Numbered from the stretch's first letter, positions 23,160 through 35,688 are shown. The stretch is DNA of 64,000 nt from Kingdonia uniflora (GCA_014058105.1 JACGCM010002789.1:558001-622000), one strand, 5' to 3'. Numbers and translations: made by a program. Notes: generated from the letters alone by a model not told the origin.

Positions 23160-25064
23160 ATGGGGATGCCCCAAAAATAAATGAAATTTTGAGTTTTAAA
23201 TAGAAGTATGGCATCCGGAAGGATATGATAGTGGAGGAGTATCTTGGGGAGATGACAGAACAAAATCTCTCAATGGATGGGATTCTCGTACATCGAGAAC
23301 AAATAAAGAAGGGGTTAAAGTTACCACTTCGAGCTGACCAGAAGAAATTTTTTAATTTCTGCAATATTGCCCCTGGTCTGTTCAATTCGAATATATAAGA
23401 CCTATTTAGGGTTTTGGCTATTATAAATTGGTCGTTTAGAGGAAAGGGGGGAAGAGGTAATATATGTGGATGACTTATGTGTGTATTACACATTAAAGCA
23501 GAATCCTCAGAAAGTAGGTTATATGTATTTAGCTAGATTTCTAAAGACACCGCTCTTTTATGAGATAGTATCGACTAGGGGGCAGTATTTTGCCGATAAG
23601 TTACTGGTGTCGGGGAACTATGAGTTTGATTCCAACGACCCTCAGAAGCCCCTAAAAAGAAAGAGTTTTCACTTAGGTTTGTATTTAAAATAGAATGTAT
23701 AAGTTTTTAAACTTTTTTTTGCTGCCTGATTAGTGATGTTTTAACTCCTGTTGTATTGTGTGCAGCGTTAAAGGAGATCGGTAGAGAATCTTCGGTGATG
23801 GAAAAGTTGTATAACTAGAGATCTAACTATTTTGGGTGAATTGATTCACTAGTCGAAGACCAAGAGAATGTCAAAGGTTTATTTCAAGAGGCTGGGTTAA
23901 AGAGATCCCGAACTAAAGGGTCAGAGATTCCATTGATTGACGGGAAGATGTCGACAAAAAGTAAGAGGCTCACTGAAGCAAGTATTCTTCTTAAGAATCT
24001 AACTCTGAGTGGGTATACTATTGACTCTACTACGGTAAAGAGAGAAGCTCTGCTGACTGAGGTTTTTGGGAAAAGCAAGAGGAAGAGAGCTGTAAAATCT
24101 CCTCTTGTCCCTGCACAATCATTGAAGAGGTTGCTTCGTCAACCTCCAATGGAGAGGAGAGAGATAAATATAGGTATGGGGTCGGGGACTATAAATGTCC
24201 AAGAAGGCCGACCACTAAAGGCGGTTGTTGCAATACAACAGAGAGTTGCAACGGGGAAGAAGGATCCCCTCGACTTGTTGAAGTCGAAGGTGGGGGTAAT
24301 TTTTGAAAGTTTGGAAGAGGAAACACAGTAGACGATTGGGTCCTATGTATCTAGGGCCAACTCCTTAAAGAAAGAGTTTGCCAACTGCCTTGATTATTCT
24401 ATAATGCAGATCAAGAAATTTTTTCTTGACGCCAAACCTCAAATGCTTGGTGGTCAGAGCCTCGCCAATGAGCTCCTTGTCTCTAAAAACATTGAGAAAG
24501 AGCTCACCAACGAATAGTATGAGCTGGTGAGGAAGAAGGAGGATCTGGAGACCAAGCTGGAAAAGCTTAAGCTTGGTGCGATCAAATGAAAGGAAGCTGC
24601 CATTTGGGGCACGAAGCTGATCTGTCCGGGAGAGAAGAGGAAAGAAATTGAGAAGATAAGGGCTAAACTGGCAAAGGAGAGAGAGGAGGCCTCTTCTCTG
24701 CAAAAGTTTACCTCCGATGGATGCGAAGAAAGACGAGGTGTTGGCTTAAGCCAAAGAATAAGTTGATCACCGTCTTCTTGAGTCACTGAAGCGGATAAAG
24801 TCCAACTTTGCTACTCAATTTAAGGCTATGGAGGAGAGGAAATACCTCTACAAGGGTTTTTCCACTGCTGCCAGTCTAACTTTTGAAGACTCTGATGCTG
24901 AGAATGAGGTAACGAAGGCTGAAGCTTCGATTCCTGTAGTGGCTGAAGGTGATGTCCAGGAAGAAGTGCTCAACGCCCTGACTCTTGGGTTACCCGTGAA
25001 GCTTCTTTCTCCAACTCACCCCCTTGAGCAGAATGATAAAGCAGATTTAATTTATACCGCTTAA
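23160..25064 (+). pseudogene. Element D main antisense ORF (Transposase_28-like), 5' end deleted
   Basis: The TATA box, leader, intron and start seen in B, C and E are absent: sequence jumps from the upstream ORF to GDAPKINEILSFK (23160). Then [74 protein letters not shown] and PLKRKSFHL; intron 23677-23765 (G|GTTTGT...GTGCAG|); exon 3 LKEIGRESSVMEKL to ALTLGLPVKLLSP at the end. The C-terminal third is a Lys/Glu coiled coil (24430-24850). Several stops. Confidence 0.68.
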
Positions 25065-25640
25065 AGATTTTTGTTTTGAAAGACTTTTTTGACGTACCTG
25101 TGGTCGATTGGACCGGTAAACTTTAATTGGAACAACACTTTTGAAAGAACTTGGTAAATATCGTTTTTGATGTTAATAATTTTTATTATCTATCATTAGA
25201 ATATATCGATATCCAATATTGTGAAAGAACTTCCCAAGTGTATTATTGGAGATTATAGCATGAGTATAAGATATTAAATTGTAAGTGCACAGGAATCATG
25301 CCTTTTGGCAATTAAATTCTGACTGGATAACAGAATAATCATGTTATGGCTTTTGTGACAGTAAAGGATTACCAGATGTCTATCCTCTATGGAATATCTT
25401 GTCTTGACAAGACAAAACAAGTCAGTTCTTATAGACTATAGTAAGGATTGCAAACAGGTTCTCCAATAATTGGATATATGTTTGTCGAAGAAATGAAAAC
25501 TTAATTTTGACAAATACTTTTTAAGTTTTGTCAAAAGAAAGAACGTAGAATAGATGTCATAATGAATGGAAAGAAAAATTCTTTATGAAAGATAAATGAA
25601 ATAGAATATAGCTTTTATCTGTAGAACATCATCAGATGGG
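25065..25640. other. Element D gap between convergent antisense ORF and integrase
   Basis: No coding sequence seen. The antisense ORF ends at 25064 (plus) and the integrase at about 25640 (minus), so any transcripts would meet or overlap here. Confidence 0.5.
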
Positions 25641-26990
25641 CTGTGTTCCATGAGAACTCAAGTTATACTTCATTTTTAGTCATCAACCACTAAGTACCAC
25701 TGTCGTTCATGTCGCTAACAATGTAAGGCCCCTCCCAATTTTTAGATAATTTACCCAAGTTTTTAGGTTGAGTACTTTCTTAAATTCGTCGAAGTACAAG
25801 ATCACAAATGTCAAATATACGCTTTCTCACCTTTTTGTTGTATGTATTCCTTAGAGTATCATGGGCCCCAAGTTTGCAATTGCATGATCTCAAGTTTCTT
25901 CAATCTAATTGAGATTACGGAGAAGTCCAAGTTCATTTTCTTCGTCTGTGACATGTCTTCTAGAGATTGGGAGGTCGAGGCCTGATGGGATTACAGCTTC
26001 AGTTCCAAAGGCCATCATAAAAGGGGTACAACCTGTGGATGTTCGCGGTGTGGTCCTATATGCCCATAAGGCACTAAGTATTTCTTCGGTCTATTTTCCC
26101 TTCTTTTTATCGAGGCACTTTTGTAACCCAGACTTTATGCTTTTATTAATAGCTTTGGCTTAGCCATTTTCCTGGGGATAATAAGGTGTCGAAGTAGTCA
26201 ACTGGATTTTGCATTTATGGAGGAAGTTAAGGACTTTGCTAATAATCAACTGCTTCCCATTATCTTATCTAATCATCTGCAGACAACCAAATCTGGTGAT
26301 GATGTGCTCCTAGAGGAATTTAATAACTTTGTTTTCCTCAAAATGAAAGAGTGGTACAGCTTTGACCCTTTTTGTGAAGTAGTTTATAGCTACAAGAATA
26401 AAAATTTGTTACCGAATGCTGGGTGGAAAGGACCAATGACGTTAATTGCCCATCTTTTGAATGGCCAGAGGACATTATTGACATGTAAGTCAAGTACTGG
26501 ACTTTTAATGTCTTGGGCGTGGATCTGGCATTTGTAGCACTTTCTAACAAAATCTTTACAGTCTTGTCGCATCTTCAGCCAGTATAAACCCTGTGTGAAT
26601 GTTCGTTGTGCTAGCGACCGTCCTGAAACGTATGCGACACAAATTCTTTCGTAAAGTACATGAATTTTGACTTGAGCTTGTTTTTGTGAAATACATTCGA
26701 TAAGTGGACCTCCACCAGTGATGCAGTATAGTATTCCTTCCTGGACTTAGAATCGTAGACATTTTAATATTAGAGGCCGAGCTACCTCTTTATTTTTGGG
26801 GAGGGTATTAGAGTTGAAATATATAAGACATGGTTTTTTCCAATCTTCAAGATCTTCATCTTTGACAACTTGAATATGCATGGTATGACTTATATCGAGA
26901 CTAAAATGTTCGATAACTTTGACCTCCAAAGTTCTCTTCTCACTGTCCTCGACCATGGCGATGATGTATACTAGTACGTCAGTATGGCAG
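25640..26990 (-). pseudogene. Element D integrase
   Basis: DNA-joining enzyme remnant. N-terminal block ..DCKDFVRKCYKCQIHAQDIK (26565-26510, the CxxC half of the zinc-binding domain), VNNVLWPFKRWAINVIGPFH (first catalytic Asp of the usual W.IDIIGPF is Asn), VTIDYFTKCVEAVPL by frameshift, then IR.DNGKQ, and ENG.AKAINKSIKSGL, where the final Glu is Lys. C-terminal WAYRTTPRTSTGCTPFMMAF and GTEAVIPSG follow at 26100-25990. Stops throughout. Confidence 0.76.
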
Positions 26991-28106
26991 TTTTCAGCTC
27001 TAGGTCAATATGAAATTGTTGCTGTCTTGAAGTGTTTCATCTTTTCTTCGACCAGCATGGCGTAATCAACCATTTTTCCTTATGTTTTGAATGTTTTGTT
27101 GTAATGGTTGGCCACTGACAATGAATCTACATATACAGCTATTTCTTCTACTTTAAGTGTCAAGGCAAGATCAAGACCATGTAAGATAGCTTCAAACTCT
27201 ATTTCATTATTTGTTGCATAAAACTTGAGTTTGATTGCTTTCTCAATTCGATAATTAGAGGGTGTTACAAGAACAATGTCAATTCCAAACCCTCGTGGTC
27301 CAGCAGAGCCATCTATTAAGAGTCTTCATCCTGTATTCTTTGACCATGCGTCTAGTTCGTTAATTGAGTCATATGCCAGTACTTCTTTGAGCCCTTCCCA
27401 TTTGAGATCTTCGACGGGAAAATCTGCTAAAAAATCGGCGACTGCTTGTCCTTTGATCGATATTTGGGGTTTAAAAGATATCTCATATTCTCCGAGGAAA
27501 ACTGACCACTGTTGAACTGTTCTAGATTTTTTTTTTTTGTATAGTACTAGTTTGGGGGGAAATTTGGTGATAACTTTGATGGGGTGTGATTGGAAATAAG
27601 GTCGAATTTTTTGGGAACTGCAAACCAGGGCGAGCAACTACTTTTTAGTTGTTGTGTATCTTTTTTTAGCAGGCATGAGTATTTTGTTGATGAAGTAAAT
27701 TGGTTTTTCCACTCCTTCATCTTCTCTAATAAGAATAAAAATGATTGAGTCATATACTGTCGATAAATACATAGTTAATGTTTCACCTTCAATAGGAGTA
27801 CTCATTATAGAAGGACACCCCAAGTATCTTTTGAGATTGTGAAAAACCAATTTACACACTGGAGTCCAAACGATTTCCTTGGGTTGTTTCTTTGTCATAA
27901 GAAATGAATTTTCTCAAAGGAGGTAAAGAAGTTTGCATTAATCAGATGACTTTGAGAAAAACCTGTGAAGAACTACAACCTTACCGACAAGTTTTTGAAC
28001 ATTTATTTTGGTTTGCGGTGATGGTATGGACATAAGTATTTTGATTAGCGTGGGATCAATCTTTATACCTCTCTTGCTAACTAGATGGCCCAAGAACTTT
28101 CCAAAT
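26991..28106 (-). pseudogene. Element D RNase H and distal reverse transcriptase
   Basis: RNase H: GWRLLIDGSAGPRGFGIDIV (27320; catalytic Asp kept), NNEIEFEAILHGLDLAL (Glu kept) and VYVDSLSVANHY (third Asp kept). Connection: QQWSVFLGEYEISFKPQISI with ADFLADFPVED (27510-27420). Distal RT: KKQPKEIVWTPVCKLVFHNL and RYLGCPSIMSTPIEGETL (27895-27790). The sequence breaks at 28106 where the CACTA element begins; the proximal RT resumes at 32928. Confidence 0.78.
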
Positions 28107-28124
28107 CACTACAACAAATATGGG

Positions 28125-28155
28125 CTTTTACGTCATTAAAAAAATGACGTAAAAG
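28125..28155. repeat. Perfect 13-bp hairpin in the CACTA subterminal repeats
   Basis: CTTTTACGTCATT (28125-28137) and AATGACGTAAAAG (28143-28155) are exact inverted repeats around AAAAA. Single ACGTCATT or AATGAC motifs recur at about 28219, 28253 and 28345 and, diverged, near the right end. Such subterminal repeats bind the CACTA helper protein in known relatives. Confidence 0.8.
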
Positions 28156-29039
28156 GGATTTAATGTCGTTTGTACAAATGACATCAAAGGCGATGACGTG
28201 AAAATGTAAGGACCAACGTCATTAAATAAGTGGTGTGGAAAGGTAGGTACTAACGTCATTTAATAAGTAGCGTATAAGGGGTTTCAAAAAATGATGTCAT
28301 CGATACCTAATTCCGGTGGGCGGCCGGCTAGTATATTCAAATGACGTTACTAAATAATGTCATTAAAAAATGAAGTAGTTAAAATCTTTTAACGCCATAT
28401 TTGAAGTGACATGGAAGGGTTTTCATACATCAACAATGACACTTAAAATAATGTCAATACCTCAAAAAATACAAAAAAATAATTAAAAATCAAATATTAC
28501 CCATCACCTCCTATCCCCCACCAGGACTCTGCAGGACCACCCCTATATAATACAAAAAGGCAAAATATTTTGCTAAATTATATTACCTTCATTAAATACA
28601 ATGTGCTCGAACTCAATCACTTCATTAATTGTATTACAGAGCTAAATCACTAGTAAACTTAACCAATGCACAAAAAAATTAATAAAACAACCATAAAGAA
28701 GGGTCTCAGATGTTTCATTGCCAGAATGATTTTAGCTTTTGAGTGTCTTTGTGTTTTTCTACTAATCTGGATCAATTTGTAAACCTGTCAAATCATACAA
28801 AACATTAGCTATAAATGTGAGCTTACTAATAATAGGACTACCGAATTTCACATTTGCTACATACTATACTATAAATGTTGTTAACTATTAGTATCTCACA
28901 TGTCTATCATTATACTTTTGAGTACATAATAAGATGCTTGCAATCGTAAAAGAAAAGAAAAGAATACGAAACAAGAGAAGAGAAGAAAAATACCTATTTG
29001 TTTGAAGGATTCCACCTCCGTGACAACCAATATTAGTTT

Positions 29040-30803
29040 GTTGCAAGTATTGTTTGAAGATCAGCTTGTTAAGATCACCGAGCAACCATCAATTGGCATT
29101 TGTGAAGTTAAGAAAGCGTTGTCTGCCTTCTTGCAACTTGGTAAAGGTCCTCTGGCACAGTAGCTGCTGCTAAAAGCATATGGTTCTCGCCTTTTAAAGA
29201 AAATTGATGGGTTTCTTCCTTCATGTTCGATTTATGAGGAAAACTACTCTGTAACTTTGTCAAAGCTCGTATGTTCAATTATTTTACTGACAGCAAAAGA
29301 ATCTGGCTTGATATTTAGCGACATGCCTGTATACAAATAGAATAGTGCAGTGGGCAAAATGGGAAATAGAGTCTTTCATACGACTTGTGAAGGAGAATGC
29401 TCCCTCATCTAAGACGGTTACCAATCTACGTGCAGCAAGCATCTGTGTTCAGGCGAGTTTTAATTACTACTCAATATTGGAATTACAGGTCTGAAGCTCT
29501 CTAAGTTGCTTATGGTTCTTTTACAACCGTACGTTGAAGAGGTTCTGGAGATGAACTTTAGAGGAGCTAGATCGATGCTTCTTAACTTTGAAGGAAATGA
29601 TGACATATTACCACCTCAGATTGTATCTGTGCCACCTGGTCTTATAGCTTCTTCATCAGATAGTACGCACGCTAGCAGTGGAACAAGATTCATATTCCTT
29701 ATTAAAGATACGATGCAACAGTTAACTCTAGAGGTTATTTCTCATTTTGGGGCAACAATTTTAACGAAGATATCTCATTTATTTGATTTGTACATGGAAA
29801 TTTTGATTAAAGCATTACCAGGACCATCTGAAGATGAAAACCTTGCAGAAAATAAAGAGTATGTATATTATAAGGATGAAATTGATTCCCAACAACTCGG
29901 ACATTTGGGAACTGTATTTACTATAGCCGATCAACTACTATCGGTGGTTGTTTCAAGGATTTGGAGTAAGCAGAGTGAGTTGAAGGAACCAGGTAGTGGG
30001 CCTGCTGAAAATGTTTGACCTGCAACTAGTGTCATAGAATTGAAGGACTAGAAGCGGCATCTTCAACACTCTCTGGATAAACTCAAAGATCATTTCAGTC
30101 GACAATATGTTTTGAACTTTATAAACTCGAGAGAAGGCAGAACCCGGATTAGATGCGCAAATTTACTTACATGGGATAGGAGAAGATTTATATTGGGACT
30201 CCCAACCACTGGCTTCACTGCCATTCCAGGCTTTGTTTGGAAAGTTACAACATTTGGCAACAGTTGCTGGAGATGTATTACTTGGGAAAGAGAAGATACA
30301 TAAATTTATTTGCCAGGCTAATAGAAATGGTAGTAATGTGGCTATCGGATGAGTAGGAGTTTTGGGATGTCCTTGAGGATGATTCACGCCCCCTTCACCC
30401 ACTTGGGTTGTAGCAGTTAATACTTGATATGTACTTCACCGTTGAAATTGCTGTTTGCAAAGGCTACCCATCCTGAAACATTCAGCAGATAACATCAGTA
30501 ATAATTACTCGAGCTATCAAAACCTTCTCTGCCAGAGGAATCAACCCTCATAATGCACTTCCCGAGGATGAGTGGTTTGTTAATACTGCAAAGACGGCAA
30601 TAAACAAGCTTCTCTTGAAGACATCTAATTCTGAGGCCTCAGATATTGACGATGAACACATTACTCTACATGATAAGATCATTTCAGATTCTGACGATAC
30701 TGGTTCTTATGTCCCAAGCATCGAGTCCTCTGATTCCTTCGCTTCAGCAAATATAGGTGAGGTGGAAAGTCTGAATTACTTTACAGATCCCAAAGCTTGA
30801 GAA
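29040..30803 (+). pseudogene. EXO84: Captured exocyst subunit EXO84, C-terminal half, pseudogene inside CACTA
   Basis: Recognised as the plant EXO84 family (exocyst component of secretory vesicle tethering) from memory of family motifs. Blocks: EDQLVKITEQPSIGI, FLQLGKGPLA, YGSRLLKKIDGFLPS, AKESGLIFSDMPVY, NRIVQWAKWEIESF and LRAASICVQASFNY. Then [75 protein letters not shown] and EDEWFVNTAKTAINKLL. The end is SSDSFASANIGEVES..YFTDPKA with the native stop at 30801-30803. The longest open piece is 29506-30018. Damage: stop at about 29161, frameshifts near 29330, 29492 and 30300, Trp-to-stop at 30049. Which paralogue (EXO84B or C) is not decided. No introns are obvious between these blocks. Roughly the N-terminal half is missing. 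Confidence 0.82.
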
Positions 30804-32385
30804 ACATCCTTTTATATTCACTTCCGAGAAAAATAGTACAGGAGATGTGGCGAGGGGATTAATTCTCGGTGTATTTAATTTATATTTCAAAGCAAATCCA
30901 ATCATGTTGGAGAAATGGGAAAACATAAACCTTAGTAAGATCGTCCATCTATAGAAAGTGCTTCGCATAGATGTTGTGACAAAAGCGCGGCCTAATGCAA
31001 TAACTTGAAAATGCCTACATCAGTTCTGGAAATGTTGTAGATTAGGAATAACTAAAAAATAAAAAGGAAAGCAAAATGCAGACATTTATTAGTTTTGGAC
31101 GTTATCAATCTACGAATTTACCAACTACTAATTTCATCCCTCTCATGTTTTGGACGTTACGGACCCTACAATGAACAGTTTTATTAGGTTTTATATGTGT
31201 AAGTGGCATTCTGAATAATCAGATATGTTGATTGAGTTATATGATGAAGATTGGAACAATAGCTCTAAAAATAGTTCTATCATTATAATGAACTTAGCCA
31301 ATTCATCATTAGAGATTTTAACCAGTCACCAATGAATACTCTAATGAGAGCATCCAACTTGTAAGCTGCAGATGAATTTTGTTACCTTGATCTTGTTTCT
31401 AGGCCATCCCTCGTAGATTTCCAAGGGTCATTAGTTTTGCCCTACAAAATAGAAAACATAAAGACCATTAGTGATCATGTTCCTACACGAACCAATTAAT
31501 ACATAGCGAACTCCATAACTACCGAGTAAAAAATAATTACTAGTAAATAGAGTATATTGTCCCAGATACTAAAATAAGAGATAGATTACATTCCCCACCA
31601 TCACCATACTACAACTAGTCTCCCCCCCCCCCCCCCCCCCCCCCCCCCCTTTCTTACCATAAATCCCCACCGCAATACTATTTACAACTGCCCTCCCAAC
31701 ATTCCTATTTCCACCACCTCCTTACCATCACAAATCAAAACGTATCTTCTACACTGATTCTATTACTAGTCCCTACCCCATTTTCGCCATCCATGTACTA
31801 TAACAGATATTACATCTGCAGCATTTGTCTCCACATCTCCTGCCATTCTACTAAAAATCCCCACCCCCAACATACCCATCACCTCATCCATGATGAAAAG
31901 CTTGAAGATCCTTAACATTAATCTACACTTACAACTATATACAAGATCTAAACTATTTGAACCTTCAAAAACAAATGCTCAAAGCATATAATAACCTACA
32001 TTAGCAATTCATATAGCTCCTATTATAACTCACTATTTGTTTTCAGTTGTTCATCATACATGCAAACTTGGAAGAAAAAAAATACAACAATGAGAACTTA
32101 ACTCTCCCTATATCCATGATAAAATAATGAACAAAGGAAAACATAAATTATTCGCCATATATCTTCACAAAATAACCATAACACATTAAAAGTAAATAAA
32201 ACTTCATAAGAACTTGAAAGAAATCTCCAATTGCAACTGGAAACAACAATTAGGAAAGAGGATTTTTGCATAATACAGTATAAGACTACAAATTGGGCAA
32301 CAAAATCAAACCTTTTGATCAAAACAATACGAGTTTCAACCAAATAGTCAAAAGATAAAAAACCCAGATTTGGAATTTTGCTTAC
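30804..32385. other. CACTA interior without recognisable gene
   Basis: AT-rich sequence downstream of the EXO84 stop. Nothing coding is recognised; the first 200 bp may be the captured EXO84 3' UTR. It contains the poly-C run at 31622-31649. Confidence 0.45.
31622..31649. repeat. Uninterrupted run of 28 C
   Basis: A pure (C)28 homopolymer within otherwise AT-rich CACTA sequence. Its exact length may be unreliable because such runs are hard to sequence. Confidence 0.9.
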
Positions 32386-32640
32386 CTGTTTTGAAGATTA
32401 GGCTTGAAGATTGCTCAAATTGGCACTTTGAAGCTTGGATTACTCTTTGGAAGGCTTTAGAGACGATTTCGATCTCGAATTAGGGTTAAAGATTCTTAAA
32501 TACAAAACCTCATCATTTAGGATTTTCCAGATCTTCAATTCCAGAATCTCTCTTTCTTAATATCATGTAGTTGAGACTCCAGAATTGTTGGTAGCTCAAT
32601 TCAAATTTTTGAGGAAGCTCTCTTTCTCTCTCTCACTTTA
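32386..32640 (-). promoter_or_regulatory. Possible CACTA leader exon with splice donor, directed inward
   Basis: On the minus strand a GA-rich, ATG-poor stretch near the right end (GAGAGAGAAAGAGAG at about 32635) runs to AACAG|GTAAGCAAA at 32386/32385, a consensus donor. CACTA elements normally start transcription near one end with a non-coding first exon, so this may be the element's own promoter side. It would read the EXO84 fragment antisense. This is inference. Confidence 0.4.
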
Positions 32641-32927
32641 TAATTCCTTGTAAAAGTCTTGATTAATCCTCAACTAACCATGTCATCTACTTAAAAATGA
32701 CTTAGTAATATGAATTTAATAGGTTAAATTTTGTACGTCGTTTACAATAAACGACTTCAAATGTAGAAACCATGAGTATTAATGTCATTTTTGGTGAAAA
32801 TAACGTTATAAGTCAATCTTAGTTGTCAACTTATAGAAGTAAAACAATAAAAACAATCTATTACACCAATATTTTAAAAAATGACTTTATTTTGATGATG
32901 TTGTAACCCTTGATTGTTGTAGTGAAT

Positions 32928-33400
32928 GCAACTCTGAATTGGCATTTTTCAGGATTGAGCTTCATGCGGTACGTTCAAAAGATGTAAAAGATGGTTTGCA
33001 AATTTTTACAATGATCCTCTCGCTTTAGGCTTTTGCAAATTATGTCATCGATGTACACTTCCATGATTTTACCCAAGTGATCTTTAAACATTCTTGTGAT
33101 GTGCCGCTGGTATGTGGCTTCTGCATTTTTTAAGCCAAAGGGTATGATTGTGTAACAGTAAAAGCCCCTTTCTGTGAAGATAGTCTTTTCTTGATCTTCT
33201 TCGACGAAAGTGACTTGGTTGTATCCTGAAGCATGCAAAGATATTGACATTCTTCTTTATTAGTTGAAATAGGGTTTCGTTTTCTTCTGATGAAGATTTA
33301 GATCCAATGAGAATGTTTCTTCCCGAGCCATTAAGCTTTACGGATTCAACTACTTCAGTGTCATGTTGCTCAAACATTTGAGGTTTCTCTTACTGTAAAT
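32928..33400 (-). pseudogene. Element D proximal reverse transcriptase
   Basis: A 91-residue open piece (33250-32975) contains SLHASGYNQVTFVEEDQEKT (the first catalytic Asp is His), GFYCYTIIPFGLKNAEATYQ and KIMEVYIDDIICKSLKRED (YxDD box intact). It is continued by KLNPEKCQF at 32960 up to the CACTA insertion. Confidence 0.78.
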
Positions 33401-34010
33401 GTTATGCTTTCAAGAGTTTAGATGCATGAGAGTTTATGGTGGCATTCTCGTACATTCGCGTTATAGCTTGACTCCCTTTGATCTCATAGACACCATGATC
33501 TGTTGGAAAATATAATGACAGATAATATGACAAAGGTACTGCTTTAATAGAGTATCAAAGTATTTTGACACTGCGTTAATAATAATGAATTTGACGAATG
33601 TGGTTTCTGTACCAGCTTGAACAGGCAATGTGATCTCCCCCAAGGCTAATTCCTTGGAACTATTGAAGCCTGTAATGGTTGTGGTTGAAACTTTGACTAA
33701 ATCTTTGAGGCCTAGGACGTTAATCGCTATTTTAAACGGTACATTAACTGCACTTCCCGTGTCAACAAGGAGTATGTGTAAATAGTCCTGTCCAACTTTG
33801 TGCATTATCATTAACGGATCATCATGAGGGTATTTGACATGACTGGTGCGGCAGTCTTCAAAAGAAATGTGATATGGATGTTTGGCCTTGCTGAAGCTGG
33901 GTAGAAGTTTTGCAGATTTTTTTGATGATGTCATCTTGCAGTAAGATATGATTTTGTCATCCTTCTTTTGCTTCTTGCCCTTCTCAATCTTGATAATATA
34001 AAGATGTCAA
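33401..34010 (-). pseudogene. Element D protease region
   Basis: A 157-residue open piece (33934-33461) with KAKHPYHISFEDCRTSHVKY and the protease core LLVDTGSAVNVPF; this is the only family-1 copy that keeps the DTG triad. The frame is then shifted after VSKYFD, losing the GRSWL motif. The Lys-rich pre-protease segment is at 33990-33940. Confidence 0.75.
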
Positions 34011-35640
34011 GCCTAACTTTGGTCGTTATCTTGTTCAAAATTTTTTATCCTTGTTTCTTCTTTAAGAAACTTAAGGATATTGATCATACACTCATGAAGC
34101 CTTCCTGTTAGGATTATACGGTGAAAATTTTGTATAAAGGAGTAACAGTTGTCAGTCTCATGGTTATGGACATTATAATACTAGCACAGAGGTTTATTTG
34201 GGACATCTAGAATCTCCTACACTTCTCAAAAGAGTTTATCCTCCCTCAATATTGGTATGATAGTTGATAGGGTGGTCGATATAAGAGGTAAGACTGGGAC
34301 AGGTTGATCCTTTTCCCGTCTTTTCGTTTGACATTGTCGTTGAAACGCCCACGCTGTTTGGTAAGAACATTATTTGCTGCTTTTGAGTGTTATGGTGAGA
34401 CTACATCATTGGAATGTATAACAGAAAAACTTTTTAACGTATCTTTCTTAGATCGTTCGAGTTCAATATAGTTATTCACCACGTTAATCATTTTTGTGAC
34501 TTTTTGGGTTTGTGAAGCATAAGTTCTTCTCAAATTTTTAAATTGATGTAGAGTGCAGAGGTAAACGCTGGTATGACCATCTTGGTATCTAAATTTCAAA
34601 TAAAAATTGTTTCTTGCAGGAAACGCTAATAAAAAATTGCCCGAGTTTCTTCGTCCCTTGTTCGAAAAAGAAAAAAACGTCAACCATTATCTCGCGTTCT
34701 TTGGCATGAACATAATTTGATTTAAAAAAGTCATTTTAATTTGGCGAAGCTAGTTATCAAACCTTCAGGAATGGTATGGAACCACGTAAGAGGCCCTTTT
34801 TCGAGGCTCATGTCAAATAAGCGGCATAGCATGTAATCAAGTTTAGAGTACAGGCATACGGCTAATTTGAAGTGACAGATGTGGGTAAGTGGGTAGGTGA
34901 GGCCTGCATATTGGTAAAATTTGGCATGCGGAAGTTATCTGGAATGGGCATAACTTCGAGATGAGGAGAAATTGAGTTCGTCTCAATCCTATCCAGAACG
35001 GATCGTCAATTAGGATTGTCTGAATGTATGGCTTGAATCCTGTTGTTCAAGCCATCTAAGGTAGTGAATTGTTGGAGAGCATTTGGTTCAGCCAGAGCCT
35101 GTGGATCAAAATCTCCTTGTCCTTCTAGGTCCAACCATTCCCTGACTGGGCATCTTGGAGGTGGTAATGGAGTTTGATGACGTGATCGTCGACTTCTTTG
35201 AGTTGTCGATGCTGATGACGCAAGGCCAAAATGTTAAGATGTTTTGTCTGAGTTCCCAGTTCGAGACCTAGAAGTTCAAAGTTGCCCTTCCCTTGGTAGG
35301 CTTTCCCTCTTGACAGCTCGGGACCGATGATCACTTCAGGCCTATGGTGGTGATCCATGGTGACTAGTGAGCCGATCTTGTTGTCTTCGTAAACTTTCCA
35401 TTTCTTTATGATTAGTTCAGCTCTGTTGTTCCAGGGCCTTTATCCTCTCGTCCCTCGCAACTTAGAAGGCTTGAGCATGAATCCTCTGACCCTTCAATCG
35501 CTGGTTCCTGTCAGACTCTATTTGATTGTGAAGCTTGACAATAGCATTGTGGAAATTAACAGTTTATGGTTGGACGATGACTAGAACGTCTTCATTGTTC
35601 CTATGGGTACTGAAGGCACTTCTGAGGTTCATGTTCGTCA
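34011..35640 (-). pseudogene. Element D gag
   Basis: Recognisable pieces: the capsid-like GLTYPLTHICHF (about 34890), HMLCRLFDMSLEKGPLTWFH (34810), then a LYVKLKNREIMV region and KMINVVNNYIELERSKKDTL (34480-34420), a basic spacer and a degraded zinc knuckle (CHYHNVHNHETDNCYSFI at 34190-34130). The start region at 35640 encodes a MTNMNLRSAF-like N-terminus, 50 bp after the PBS. Frames are broken. Confidence 0.68.
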
Positions 35641-35688
35641 TGGAAATAATTGTATTGAACGAGATTTGGTAAAGAAAAAAATAGATTT

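Larger units (their letters stand above)
28107..32924. mobile_element. Non-autonomous CACTA (En/Spm-type) transposon carrying an EXO84 fragment
   Basis: The ends are CACTACAACAA at 28107 and the inverted TTGTTGTAGTG-type end at 32924 (TIR of about 11 bp, then diverging). They are flanked by the 3-bp TSD AAT (28104-28106, 32925-32927); a CACTA start with a 3-bp TSD is diagnostic of this superfamily. Subterminal repeats of ACGTCATT/AATGACGT type crowd the first 350 bp. No transposase is recognisable in 4.8 kb. The insertion splits D's RT so that flanking codons rejoin. Cargo: EXO84 pieces at about 29040-30803. Confidence 0.88.

Noticed and set aside
28888..29085. Possible CACTA transposase exon
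   Set aside because: No TNPD/TNPA motif is recognisable and the frame runs opposite to, and overlaps, the start of the EXO84 fragment.
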